A stretch of DNA of 64,000 nucleotides from Lysinibacillus sp. SGAir0095 (GTDB lineage Bacteria > Bacillota > Bacilli > Bacillales_A > Planococcaceae). Within the stretch, counting starts at the first letter, position 1. Each line of letters opens with the position of its first letter. Shown piece by piece: positions 16,571 to 25,277 of the stretch. Under the pieces are notes generated by a model. The model had not been told where the DNA came from. It did no database searches and saw nothing but the letters and a program-made list of their open reading frames with translations. The stretch spans positions 3,864,001 through 3,928,000 of the forward strand of contig NZ_CP028083.1 in the NCBI RefSeq assembly GCF_005491425.1. Reading direction: 5' to 3'. The translations under genes were made by a program, and so were the position numbers.

Positions 16571-17749
16571 TTATACTACTTTATTCATAGATAAAGCTTT
16601 TTTATAAAATACGAGACTTAGTAATACGATCACTGCCATAACAAAATATATTTCTCCTGCATAATGAGTGAGAAGCCATCCACCGAAAATCGGACCGATA
16701 AATCCGCCAATATTTTTTAGTTGGGATGCACCTAAATAAGTGGCTTTTTGTGTATCTGGTGCAATCTCCTCAATCATGGCATTCATCATAGGAAATGCAA
16801 AAATCTCACCAATCGAAAAGACAATCATCGCTACAATAAATAATGTCCAACTCGATGCTATGTTAAATAATATGAAGCCAGAAGCGAAGAAACACATCCC
16901 TAAACTCAAGCTTTTGAGAGATGAAATTTTTTCCGAATACACGCTGATTGGTAACTGGAACAATAAAACGATTGCAGCATTGATCACAAGTAAGGCTGAA
17001 TATAATTGTACGCCATCTTCCACTGAAAGATTTACCAGCTGAGGCAATGTGGAATCGTATTGTGAGTAACCTAGACTAATAAGCACGCCGCCAGCCAGTA
17101 AAAGAAGTAGCTTTGTATCTGTTCCTACCACTCTTAGCATCTGGGAAAGTGTCTGTCTTTCGGCCGCTAATTGCTGACGCATTTCAAAGTGGTTTAATAA
17201 AGCAATAAGGACAAAACCATAAACAGCATACATCACGCCGGTAATAATAAATGGCATAACCGCACTCGATAAACTAGAAATCCATACACCTAAAACAGGC
17301 CCAATCACACCAGCAATGTTGATGCTTGTATATCGTATTGAAAATAGCCTTCTACGTTTCTCTTTTTCTGTAAAATCGATCATTAAAGCTTGCGTTGCGG
17401 GCTCAAAAAAGGATCGACATAATCCGTTTATACTACTAAGAACCGCAAATAACACCACACTCTTAACTATAGCAAAGCCAATAAAGACACCGCTCCAAAC
17501 AAAAATAGTAAAAATAATAACAAGTTTCCGACCTAATTTATCTGTTAAAAATCCCCCAAAAATCCCTCCAAAGGTTGCAAATAATTGAGCCGCCCCCAGA
17601 GTTATTCCAATAACTAGCGGCGAAGCATTCAACTCGTTATGTAGATATAATGCGAGAAATGGAATGGTCATAAAGCTTGCTGCACGAGTGAAAATAGTGC
17701 CAAGTAAAATACTCCATACTAAAGGATGGAAATAACTTAATCCCTTCAA
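16571..17749 (-). CDS. MFS transporter, drug-efflux type
   Basis: A 392-residue major facilitator with 12 predicted membrane helices. The loop 2-3 motif is GGFLTDKLGRKLVII, matching MFS motif A (GxLxDrxGrk). I choose the TTG at 17749, which is 6 bases after GAGGTG; the frame extends further to a GTG without a ribosome site. It shares an operon with the yfiT-like gene, 22 bp apart, which would fit export of a bacillithiol conjugate, but that is inference. Confidence 0.82.
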   Translation of the reverse strand: MKGLSYFHPLVWSILLGTIFTRAASFMTIPFLALYLHNELNASPLVIGITLGAAQLFATFGGIFGGFLTDKLGRKLVIIFTIFVWSGVFIGFAIVKSVVLFAVLSSINGLCRSFFEPATQALMIDFTEKEKRRRLFSIRYTSINIAGVIGPVLGVWISSLSSAVMPFIITGVMYAVYGFVLIALLNHFEMRQQLAAERQTLSQMLRVVGTDTKLLLLLAGGVLISLGYSQYDSTLPQLVNLSVEDGVQLYSALLVINAAIVLLFQLPISVYSEKISSLKSLSLGMCFFASGFILFNIASSWTLFIVAMIVFSIGEIFAFPMMNAMIEEIAPDTQKATYLGASQLKNIGGFIGPIFGGWLLTHYAGEIYFVMAVIVLLSLVFYKKALSMNKVV

Positions 17750-17855
17750 AATAAACACCTCTATTTGTCCCACTACTGTAACTTAGTGACCAATAAAAAC
17801 AAAGTGCATTTAGCACTATTTGGATATTTGGAAATTTGGAAACTATTTTATCAAC

Positions 17856-17900
17856 AAAAAATGAGTGTCTCCGATTGAACCGGCTTTGACACTCATTGCA
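17856..17900 (-). terminator. Terminator after the chemoreceptor gene
   Basis: AATGAGTGTC (17860-17869) pairs with GACACTCATT (17888-17897). A T run follows on the minus strand. Confidence 0.8.
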
Positions 17901-17912
17901 TGGTATTTAGAC

Positions 17913-19133
17913 TTACTTTCTTACCATTCCTTGTAGTTGTTCTGCAACATCAGCTAAAGAACTAGTTGAAGAGGACACTTCATTTAATGCATGAGAATTT
18001 TGTTCGGATGCCGCTGAAATTTCCGACATTTTTGAAGAAGAATTAAGAGCTAATTGTGATACATCCTCAAATGATGCATTTACTTGTTCTGTACTTGCAG
18101 ACATTTCTTCCACTACTGCGGACAATTCTTGTGTTTGAGCACTTACATTTTCAATAGATGTTATAATTTGAGTAAATGTTTTACCTGTAACCTGTACTAA
18201 TTCCAATCCGTTTTTCGTCTCTTCTGTTGCTTTATTCGTCATCACATAGGCCTGATTTGTATCTTCTTGAATTAACTTGATAATTTCCTCAATCTGTTTC
18301 GAAGCTTCCTTTGACTGTTCCGCTAAGAGCCTTACTTCGTTAGCCACAACCGCAAACCCTTTTCCATGCTCACCCGCACGTGCAGACTCGATTGCTGCAT
18401 TTAATGCTAATAGGTTCGTTTGATCGGCAATCCCTGTAATTACCCCTATAATGCTGCCAATTTTTGTTGATTTACTTTCTAACTCTTTCATAACAGAATT
18501 CGTTTCATGATTTACTCTATAAATAGAGTTCATTTGTTTATCAATTTCTTGGATATACTTATTCCCTAAATTTGCTTGAGTGGTTGTTTCTGAAGCGGAT
18601 TCAGCGACGCTATTTGTAGTTTGAGCTACACGACCAATTCCAATAGTAATCTCACTCATTGCCGAGGCACTTTCTTGTATGTTCTTACCCTGTATATCTA
18701 CACTACTAGCAACCTCTTGAATGGACGCTGCCATTTGGTTAGTTGATACATTTGTTTGCTCAGTTGATGACTTTAAACTACTTGATGATTCTACCAATCG
18801 TTCAGATAAGCTATTTAATTGACCAAAGATTGATTTAAGATTCTCACTCATACCTATTAAAGATTGAGATAGTTCGCCAATTTCATTTTTCATTTTTGAT
18901 GTTTTATCAATATTTAAATCACCACTCCTAATCTGTCTTGCATTATGTATTGTTCTCTTCAAAGGTAGGGAAATAGATGTATATGTATAGATTGTACTAA
19001 CCACTAAAATGACGATTCCAACAGCACTAATGATCAAAGTCTGGTTAGATGTTGCAAACAGCATATTAACTATTGATAAACCAAGTAATAACAGATTACC
19101 TACAAAAATTCCTTTGGTCGCTTTAATGCCCAT
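17913..19133 (-). CDS. Methyl-accepting chemotaxis protein without extracellular sensor domain
   Basis: A 406-residue receptor. Two membrane helices (about 7-27 and 32-52) are almost adjacent, so there is no large external ligand domain. A HAMP domain follows (about 54-105), then a long coiled-coil. The signalling tip contains [20 protein letters not shown] and [18 protein letters not shown], the conserved MCP hairpin. It should signal to CheA/CheW and sense either the membrane or a partner protein. GGAGATG precedes the start. Monocistronic. Confidence 0.92.
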   Translation of the reverse strand: MGIKATKGIFVGNLLLLGLSIVNMLFATSNQTLIISAVGIVILVVSTIYTYTSISLPLKRTIHNARQIRSGDLNIDKTSKMKNEIGELSQSLIGMSENLKSIFGQLNSLSERLVESSSSLKSSTEQTNVSTNQMAASIQEVASSVDIQGKNIQESASAMSEITIGIGRVAQTTNSVAESASETTTQANLGNKYIQEIDKQMNSIYRVNHETNSVMKELESKSTKIGSIIGVITGIADQTNLLALNAAIESARAGEHGKGFAVVANEVRLLAEQSKEASKQIEEIIKLIQEDTNQAYVMTNKATEETKNGLELVQVTGKTFTQIITSIENVSAQTQELSAVVEEMSASTEQVNASFEDVSQLALNSSSKMSEISAASEQNSHALNEVSSSTSSLADVAEQLQGMVRK

Positions 19134-19239
19134 ATAGTTTACATCTCCTTATAAATTTAGTCTCTTTATAACAAAATTAACATTTTTCTGAATACTTAGC
19201 CATAGAGCTAAAGTAGTCAGACAAGGACTTTAGAGGAAT

Positions 19240-19270
19240 AAAAAAGAGAAGTATGTTAGTTCATACTTCC
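19240..19270 (-). terminator. Terminator after the symporter gene
   Basis: GAAGTATG (19248-19255) pairs with CATACTTC (19262-19269). A T run follows on the minus strand. Confidence 0.75.
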
Positions 19271-19300
19271 CATTTATCTTCTTATTAGTTTTAAAGAATC

Positions 19301-20296
19301 TTATAAAACTGAGGAATTCTCATGATTGAATCGTCCTTCTTCCGATTGACACTTCTCTTTATATTTTTCTTTGTATTTTTCTAAGACTCTATTAAATTGT
19401 GAAGCAAGGATTTGCTGGAACAGCATACCAAATACTACCGGCATTACAACTTTGGGCGGGAAGTAAGTCGTTGCAATTACTACCCCCACGGCAATATTCC
19501 GCATTCCTCCTGTAAAAACAACGGTCGTAATGATTTCAAAGTCTTTGAATAAGTAATGTCCTAAAACTAAGCACATTATATAACCAGAGATGGCCATCAA
19601 AAAAACCACCACGATAATCCAAATGATTTCCCACGTAATGTTTTTTAAGTATGGAGCAATGGCACTACTATTAATTCCTACAATAAGAAATAAACTTAGC
19701 TTCTGAAATGGCGCTAGTGTTTCACCAAGGGTTCGGTTTATTTCACCCTTGGTCCACTCGTTTAACAAAACTGCTAAAATTGAAGGTATTACGATCATCC
19801 ACAATAAATCGAGCATAATGGACATGGTATTAATTTCAATTTTTTCACCGACAACAAAGTGAACTATTATTGGTAAGATAACCGGCGAAAGGATTGTATC
19901 TATTAAAATGATGGATAAGCAAAGCGGGAGGTTCCCTTTACTAATACTAGCCCAGATAAAGCTAGTTACTCCAGTGGGAACGGCCACCGAAAGAATAAAT
20001 CCGATTACCAATAAATGATCATCAAATAAAAGATTTGAGATGAAGTACGCCCAAACAGGCATGAGGATATGTAAAAATGCGATGGTGATGAGAATAACCC
20101 AAGGGTACTTTATGAAACTTCGCAAGCCTTGAAAATTCATGCTTAAACTACCAGCAAACGTCATAAATGCGAATAACCACGGTACAAGAAATACTAATTG
20201 CCCTCCAATATCCTCGAGAAGAACACCTATTATTAAACTAAGCGGTGTTAAAATCGGCATTAGTTTTTGGAGTTGTTTATTGAAATCGGCTAACAT
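19301..20296 (-). CDS. Bile acid:sodium symporter (BASS) family carrier
   Basis: A 331-residue membrane protein with about nine or ten hydrophobic helices. Conserved elements of the SBF/BASS family include AVPTGVTSFIWASISKGNLPL (helix 4 region, shown in part), ILIDTILSPVILPI and GGMRNIAVGVVIA near the C-terminal half. Bacterial members move organic anions such as pantoate or keto acids with sodium; the substrate here is unknown. The C-terminus is a long charged tail. AAGGA lies before the ATG. Monocistronic. Confidence 0.82.
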   Translation of the reverse strand: MLADFNKQLQKLMPILTPLSLIIGVLLEDIGGQLVFLVPWLFAFMTFAGSLSMNFQGLRSFIKYPWVILITIAFLHILMPVWAYFISNLLFDDHLLVIGFILSVAVPTGVTSFIWASISKGNLPLCLSIILIDTILSPVILPIIVHFVVGEKIEINTMSIMLDLLWMIVIPSILAVLLNEWTKGEINRTLGETLAPFQKLSLFLIVGINSSAIAPYLKNITWEIIWIIVVVFLMAISGYIMCLVLGHYLFKDFEIITTVVFTGGMRNIAVGVVIATTYFPPKVVMPVVFGMLFQQILASQFNRVLEKYKEKYKEKCQSEEGRFNHENSSVL

Positions 20297-20372
20297 CGAA
20301 GTCCTTCTTTCTAAATTCTATAAACTTTACTATACGCCAATTTACATTAGTTAGTAAGTAGTTGTTTAAAAC

Positions 20373-20411
20373 AAAAGTAGCTTGCGGCATCAATATTCGC
20401 AAGCTACTTTT
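20373..20411 (-). terminator. Terminator after the MerR/DUF3967 gene
   Basis: AAAAGTAGCTTGCG (20373-20386) pairs with CGCAAGCTACTTTT (20398-20411). The 14-bp stem is perfect. Confidence 0.85.
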
Positions 20412-20435
20412 ATTTATTAATAATTTGATAATTTA

Positions 20436-21008
20436 TCATTTCCAAAATTTCCACCATATTCTCTTATTTTTTTCATTTTCCTTTTCTCTTTCCGCTTCGG
20501 CAGCTGCAGCAAGCTGTCTTCTTGTTTCCATGGACTCCTTCATGGCAAACATTAATTTTTTGTCGCGTTGTTCAATGCTGTTTTTTATATAATGTTCCTG
20601 TTTAATTAATTGTTCTAGAAGGGTTTTATTGAATTCCATTTGTTCATTTTTGAATGCTGCAAATTCTTCAAGAAGAGTATTTATGTCCCTCTTCTCTTCG
20701 GAATTCTTTTGATGGCTTTCATGGAGTTCATCTATAGCTGTACCAAGGATTTCACTTACAGCTTGTTTGATTGTCAGGGAACTAGAGTTTTTTAGGTCAA
20801 CTATTTTTTTTATGATTTCAATGTCTTTTTTGTAGTAAATGCGATGTCCATTTTTGTTCTTTTGAAAGTCGTAATGATGTTTTTGCATCAAGGTACAGTA
20901 ATTCCTAAGAGTCCTTTCGTGAACACCTACTATCTTACTAACCGCCAACGTATTATAAATAAGATCTTCACCCGTTGATATATCCGCTACTACTATTACA
21001 TCTGACAT
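20436..21008 (-). CDS. MerR-type HTH protein with DUF3967-like C-terminus
   Basis: A 190-residue protein. Residues 15-75 form a MerR-like winged helix (YNTLAVSKIVGVHERTLRNY, then HRIYYKKDIEIIKKIVDL). A long coiled-coil follows, and the end is a Lys/Trp-rich WWKFWK typical of DUF3967 proteins. Such proteins occur on plasmids and chromosomes of Bacillales and are thought to act in DNA segregation or regulation. The ATG at 21008 is 8 bases after GGGG; an upstream GTG overlaps that ribosome site. Confidence 0.75.
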   Translation of the reverse strand: MSDVIVVADISTGEDLIYNTLAVSKIVGVHERTLRNYCTLMQKHHYDFQKNKNGHRIYYKKDIEIIKKIVDLKNSSSLTIKQAVSEILGTAIDELHESHQKNSEEKRDINTLLEEFAAFKNEQMEFNKTLLEQLIKQEHYIKNSIEQRDKKLMFAMKESMETRRQLAAAAEAEREKENEKNKRIWWKFWK

Positions 21009-21104
21009 ACATATCACCCCTTACTCCATACAATTCGCAAAAAAATACTATACTCCTTTAAAAATCGTTCTACAAATATAGACAGAAATTTCAATTTAGG
21101 CATA

Positions 21105-21140
21105 ATAAAAACTCACAAGGAATCTCCCTTTGTGAGTTTC
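21105..21140 (-). terminator. Terminator after nrdF
   Basis: AAACTCACAAGG (21109-21120) pairs with CTTTGTGAGTTT (21128-21139), with a T-rich tail on the minus strand. Confidence 0.8.
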
Positions 21141-21145
21141 TATTT

Positions 21146-22120
21146 TTAGATTCTATTTTTAAAATCAAATGTGTCATCCGTAATTGGCGCCATTTTCGCT
21201 TTCGCGTAAGTAGATCCCTTCTGACTAAAAAAGTCATAGGTAGATCCTTCATTACGAATGCCATTCATGACAATTGGATTTACTTCTTCTTCAGGGAACA
21301 TTGCCTCAAAGCCCACATTCATCAAGGCTTTATTGGCGTTATATCGAACGTAAGCTTTTACGTCTGGAGAAAGTCCCGTTTCTGCATACACATCATCCGT
21401 ATAGCTCATTTCATTTTGATATAAATCAAGCAGGAGATCATATCCCCAAACCGTTAACTTATCTTGCTTTTCCTTCGAAAATTGTTTGAAAAGATTTTGA
21501 GCAAAGAAGCCTACTGCAACACCATGGATGGATTCATCACGTAATATTAATGAAATTACTTCTGCTGAGTTACGTAAAATTCCTTGTCCCCCTAAATAAA
21601 GTGGATAGAAAAATCCTGAATAGAATAGGAAGGATTCCAGCATCACAGAAGAAAACATTGCCTTCCATAAGCTTTCTGGATTCCCTTCTTCAATACCGTT
21701 ATAGATATCCCCTATTTTATTGGCCTTGTATTGTAGATACTCATTTTTCTTGACCCATTCAAATAATTCATCAATTTCCGTATTTGTGCAAAGGGTAGTA
21801 AATATATATGAATAGGATTTGGCGTGAATAGCTTCAAAAGCTCCAAAGACAGTAAACACAGCTTTCTCTTGTAAATCTGTTGCATACGTAGCAATTTGAT
21901 TCATGCCAATATTGGTTTGAACCGTGTCCAGTAATGTCAGGCCAGCAAATACCTTTTTATATGTTTCCTGATGCTCGAAGCTTTGCCACTGCTTTACATC
22001 CTTACTAACAGCAATTTCTTCAGGGAACCATATTTGTTTCCATTGCTGGTCCCAAAATATTTGAGCGAGCTCACTTGTTGGTTTATTCCAATTGACTGCC
22101 TCATAAACTAAATTTGACAT
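21146..22120 (-). CDS. nrdF: Class Ib ribonucleoside-diphosphate reductase, beta subunit
   Basis: A 324-residue radical-generating subunit. Metal ligands are visible as Asp65 in LTLLDTVQ, and Glu96 and His99 in FEAIHAKSYS; the Tyr in KSYS is the radical site. Later, EVISLILRDESIHGVAVG supplies the second ExxH. NrdF holds a dimanganese-tyrosyl or diiron-tyrosyl cofactor, activated with NrdI, and transfers the radical to NrdE. The ATG at 22120 follows AGGAGTG and overlaps the end of nrdE by 13 bases. Confidence 0.93.
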   Translation of the reverse strand: MSNLVYEAVNWNKPTSELAQIFWDQQWKQIWFPEEIAVSKDVKQWQSFEHQETYKKVFAGLTLLDTVQTNIGMNQIATYATDLQEKAVFTVFGAFEAIHAKSYSYIFTTLCTNTEIDELFEWVKKNEYLQYKANKIGDIYNGIEEGNPESLWKAMFSSVMLESFLFYSGFFYPLYLGGQGILRNSAEVISLILRDESIHGVAVGFFAQNLFKQFSKEKQDKLTVWGYDLLLDLYQNEMSYTDDVYAETGLSPDVKAYVRYNANKALMNVGFEAMFPEEEVNPIVMNGIRNEGSTYDFFSQKGSTYAKAKMAPITDDTFDFKNRI

Positions 22121-24201
22121 GCTACACACTCCTCTAATGTTTGCAAACGTTGTCGTACATAGTAAACCGACTTGATTCCTCTCATCCAAGCGTAAATATA
22201 AATTTTTGCTAGTTGTTCGGTTGTCCACGCATCAGTCACATATAACGTCATCGAAATCCCTTGATCGACATGCTTTTGTGCAGCAGCGTACAAATCGATT
22301 AAATCATAAGCATTCACATCATAAGCCTCCACATAGAGGTGTGCATTATCATTCGTTAAATATGGCATTGGGTAAATTGTGCGGCTATCTGCGTAATCTC
22401 GCACTTCTACGCGTTCTGTGCATGGTGAGATGGACGCCGTGCAAGATCTTATATAACTGATTGAACCAGTTGGAGCAATTGCCATTCTATAGCTATGGAA
22501 TAAACCATATTTTTTTACATCTTCCGCTAATTCCTTCCACATTGCTGCAGTAATAATCGGCACATTCCCTAGCGCACGAATCGTTTCTGAATGGAATGGC
22601 TCTTCTACTTTGTTGATATATGGTTCAAAGTAGTTCCCATTGGCATATTCACTTTCTTCAAATTGGTAAAAGGTTTCTCCACGCTCTTTCGCAATTTCCA
22701 TCGAACTTCTTAGAGAATAGTAGTTTAACGCTTCCATAAAACCATCAATAAATTCAACGGATTCCTTTGAACCATACATTATTCCTTGTGTCACTAAATG
22801 CCCATGTAAGTTCATGACACCTAAACCAACTGAATGCATTAACTTATTTGCTTTTGCAACAGAAGGAACGTTTTTGATATAAGTCATTTGAGATACATTT
22901 GTTAATAGCCTCATTGACGTATCGACTAGTTTCCCAAAATCAGCTACTTTACTCGCTTCATGTATATCAATGGAACCTAGATTACAAGATACATCTAATC
23001 CATACTCATTTGGTTCGTCTTGATCTGTGATAATACTCTTTTGCTGGACTTGTAAAATTTCCGTGCACAAATTCGACATTTGCACTCGACCTATGTTTTT
23101 TAGTGGATGCACTTCATTTACGTTATCATCAAAAATTTCAAATGGGTAACCCGATTCAAATTGAGCTTTTTTGACTTCTGTATAAAGCTTTCTTGCATTT
23201 AATCGTTTTATTTTGCGGATTTTTGGATTATCCAGCAACTCGTAATACATCTCCGAAATAGAGATTTCAGACATCCGTTTACCGTATTCTTTGTAAATAT
23301 CGTAAGAGCTAAAGAGAACGATATCCTTATCTCTTTTCATGAGTTCAAAGAAAATGCTCGGAATGATAATACCTGTAGATAGTGTCGCCAGGCGGATTTT
23401 ATCATCAGCATTTGGTTTTTTGGATGAGATGAAATTCTCGATATCTGCATGGAAAATATTTAAGTATACAACGCCTGAACCATTGCGTTGACCGAGTTGA
23501 TTGGAATAACTAAAGGAATTTTCTAGAAGCTTTGCAACCGGGATAACACCACTTGCACGATTAAGTATCCCTTTTATAGGATCTCCTAATGGACGCAGAT
23601 CTGTTAAATTAACACCAACCCCACCACCAAGGCGAGATAGTTCCAAACAGTAACCAATATTTTCGGCGATACTGTTCATTGAGTCATCCATCGATAATTT
23701 AAAGCAGCTTACCAGCTCCCCACGAGCTTTCTTTCCACTATTCAAAGCTGTAGGTGTAGCAGGTTGGTAGCCTTCCATCATGGCTTCCACCGCTCGTTCT
23801 GCTAGGTCTGCATCACCTTGCGCTAAATACAATGCAATAATCACAATTCGATCTTCATATTTTTCAAGAATCTCTTCACCATCACGGCTTTTCATAGCAT
23901 AGCTGTCATAGAATTTACTCGCACTCATAAAAGAAGGGAAGCGGAAGTTGTAATCATATGCTTTTTTATATAAGTGTTTAATAAATTCTAGGTCATACAG
24001 TTCAATAAATTCTTTTTCGTAATACCCTTCTTCTACTAAATAACGAATCTTCTCTTCTATATCGATAAAGTAGCGTAAGCGTACGTTTACATATTCTAAA
24101 AAGTAACGTCGTGTCGCCTCACGGTCCTTTTCCAGCTCTAATTGCCCGGTTGTGTTATAACGATTCAGCACATCATTATTTAGTTTCAAATATGTTTTCA
24201 T
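22108..24201 (-). CDS. nrdE: Class Ib ribonucleoside-diphosphate reductase, alpha subunit
   Basis: A 697-residue catalytic subunit that reduces ribonucleotides to deoxyribonucleotides. The SCFKLSMDDSMNSIAENIGY segment near residue 190 includes a conserved active-site Cys, and NLCTEILQ and SCNLGSIDIHE are in the barrel core. The end EECVACQI carries the mobile C-terminal thiol pair. It lacks the N-terminal ATP cone that class Ia enzymes carry. The start overlaps nrdI by 4 bases. The whole operon sits behind a cobalamin riboswitch. Confidence 0.95.
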   Translation of the reverse strand: MKTYLKLNNDVLNRYNTTGQLELEKDREATRRYFLEYVNVRLRYFIDIEEKIRYLVEEGYYEKEFIELYDLEFIKHLYKKAYDYNFRFPSFMSASKFYDSYAMKSRDGEEILEKYEDRIVIIALYLAQGDADLAERAVEAMMEGYQPATPTALNSGKKARGELVSCFKLSMDDSMNSIAENIGYCLELSRLGGGVGVNLTDLRPLGDPIKGILNRASGVIPVAKLLENSFSYSNQLGQRNGSGVVYLNIFHADIENFISSKKPNADDKIRLATLSTGIIIPSIFFELMKRDKDIVLFSSYDIYKEYGKRMSEISISEMYYELLDNPKIRKIKRLNARKLYTEVKKAQFESGYPFEIFDDNVNEVHPLKNIGRVQMSNLCTEILQVQQKSIITDQDEPNEYGLDVSCNLGSIDIHEASKVADFGKLVDTSMRLLTNVSQMTYIKNVPSVAKANKLMHSVGLGVMNLHGHLVTQGIMYGSKESVEFIDGFMEALNYYSLRSSMEIAKERGETFYQFEESEYANGNYFEPYINKVEEPFHSETIRALGNVPIITAAMWKELAEDVKKYGLFHSYRMAIAPTGSISYIRSCTASISPCTERVEVRDYADSRTIYPMPYLTNDNAHLYVEAYDVNAYDLIDLYAAAQKHVDQGISMTLYVTDAWTTEQLAKIYIYAWMRGIKSVYYVRQRLQTLEECVACQI

Positions 24202-24557
24202 TCAATGACCCTCTTTTCATAAAACTGTTGAATCGCATTATAATCTTCCTGATACCCACGCAAGTCTAGTTTACGTACTAACGGGATACGGTAACTTGAT
24301 GCAATTTTTTCCCCTGCGCCACCAAATACATGATGTCCAAAGTTGCTATTTCCGCTCACAACGACCCCTTTACAAAAGGCTCCATTTCGCTCTAAAAATT
24401 GCGCAACTTTCAGTGGAATGTCCCCAAGCCCATCTGTATATGTAATCAAAAGAAAGGGCTTGTCCAACTGCAATCCTTCTTTTATCTCAACGGCTTCACC
24501 CTGTATTTTTGAAGCAATATAGCGTACGTTTCCAGTTCGACTCGCATAAGCAATCAC
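24198..24557 (-). CDS. nrdI: NrdI flavodoxin-like activator
   Basis: A 119-residue flavoprotein. It begins with the flavin phosphate loop YASRTGNVRYIA, followed by TYTDGLGDIPLKVAQFL and SGNSNFGHHVFGGAG, the conserved NrdI blocks. NrdI delivers an oxidant to NrdF to form the manganese cofactor. It overlaps nrdH and nrdE by 4 bases each. Confidence 0.93.
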   Translation of the reverse strand: MIAYASRTGNVRYIASKIQGEAVEIKEGLQLDKPFLLITYTDGLGDIPLKVAQFLERNGAFCKGVVVSGNSNFGHHVFGGAGEKIASSYRIPLVRKLDLRGYQEDYNAIQQFYEKRVIE

Positions 24558-24778
24558 CCTGCGATCAGCTCAATTTGAGAAACAATCTCTTGCACATCCC
24601 CTACCAGTTGTCCATCAAACTCTAAAACAGGTACTGAAAGGAAGCCTGCGTCTATAATCGTTTGCTTTGCTTCTTCGTCTTGATCGATATTCACAACTTC
24701 TACTTCAAGCCCTGCTCTTTGCAGTTCTGATTTTACCCACATGCATTTTGGACAGATTGTTTTTGTATATAATTTCAT
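24554..24778 (-). CDS. nrdH: NrdH-redoxin (glutaredoxin-like)
   Basis: A 74-residue thioredoxin-fold protein with the redox motif CPKC (about residues 9-12) and the SVPVLEFDGQLVGD cis-proline segment. As first gene of nrdHIEF it should supply electrons to NrdE. Its motif differs from the more usual CVQC of NrdH, though the position in the operon makes this role the best guess. Confidence 0.85.
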   Translation of the reverse strand: MKLYTKTICPKCMWVKSELQRAGLEVEVVNIDQDEEAKQTIIDAGFLSVPVLEFDGQLVGDVQEIVSQIELIAG

Positions 24779-24861
24779 AAAATCCCTCTTCTCTATTAAT
24801 CTCTTTTTTTCTTCAATACCACCTTGTACAATGTGTAAACAGAGGTAGAAATTACTAATTT

Positions 24862-24905
24862 TTAGTAAAAATTAAAAGGTTATCTCTTCGAAAAAAGATA
24901 ACCTA
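24862..24905 (-). terminator. Riboswitch terminator ahead of nrdH
   Basis: AGGTTATCTC (from 24877) pairs with AGATAACCT (ending 24904). On the minus strand the hairpin is followed by TTTAATTTTT. It lies between the B12 aptamer and nrdH, so it is the likely off-switch. Confidence 0.8.
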
Positions 24906-24987
24906 AAATTGGAAACGTCCTAAGTGAATTGTATAAAAAGGATGCGTCCCCATTTCTCAATCCCCGAAGAAATGATTGATCTGTTTT

Positions 24988-25140
24988 ACTAGGCAGGTCT
25001 CCTGGCTTAGCTTCACACTTTGATTCCCTTCCCATGTATTTACACAGTGGCACACGAATCATTGTCAGCATTACAGTTGCGGGGACAGCGTCGGATTTTC
25101 ACCGAACTTCCCTATTAAACTACATATAGTAGTACCTACA
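24988..25140 (-). promoter_or_regulatory. Cobalamin (B12) riboswitch of nrdHIEF
   Basis: Read on the minus strand the aptamer shows the standard blocks in order: AGGTAC, GGGAA, GGTGAAAATCC, CTGTCCCCGCAACTGTAA, GCCACTG and AAGCCAGGAGACCTGCC. P1 can form from GTAGGT (25134-25139) and ACCTGC (24993-24998). A terminator follows before nrdH. By family knowledge, cobalamin binding should lower expression of the operon. Confidence 0.93.
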
Positions 25141-25148
25141 TAAAACAA

Positions 25149-25162
25149 ACACAATATATAGT
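25149..25162 (-). promoter_or_regulatory. Possible NrdR box upstream of the riboswitch
   Basis: ACTATATATTGTGT on the minus strand resembles the NrdR consensus (ACACTATATATTGTGT-like) in its right 13 positions. It lies just ahead of the riboswitch, at a likely -10 position. Only one copy is outside the aptamer. Confidence 0.35.
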
Positions 25163-25277
25163 TTTAATTTACGAAGATAAGTGTAGCACATATCCCAATA
25201 TGATGTAAATGAGTAAAATTTCATTTACCATATTAAATATATGCTATCAAAATAAAGTCCATATGGAGGTGAAATTT

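Noticed and set aside
24880..25071. A 63-residue minus-strand open frame
   Set aside because: It coincides with the B12 riboswitch and its terminator.
25120..25129. Second NrdR-like box (CTATATGTAG on the minus strand)
   Set aside because: It lies inside the cobalamin aptamer, at the place of the P2 hairpin that the metE riboswitch also has, so RNA structure explains it.
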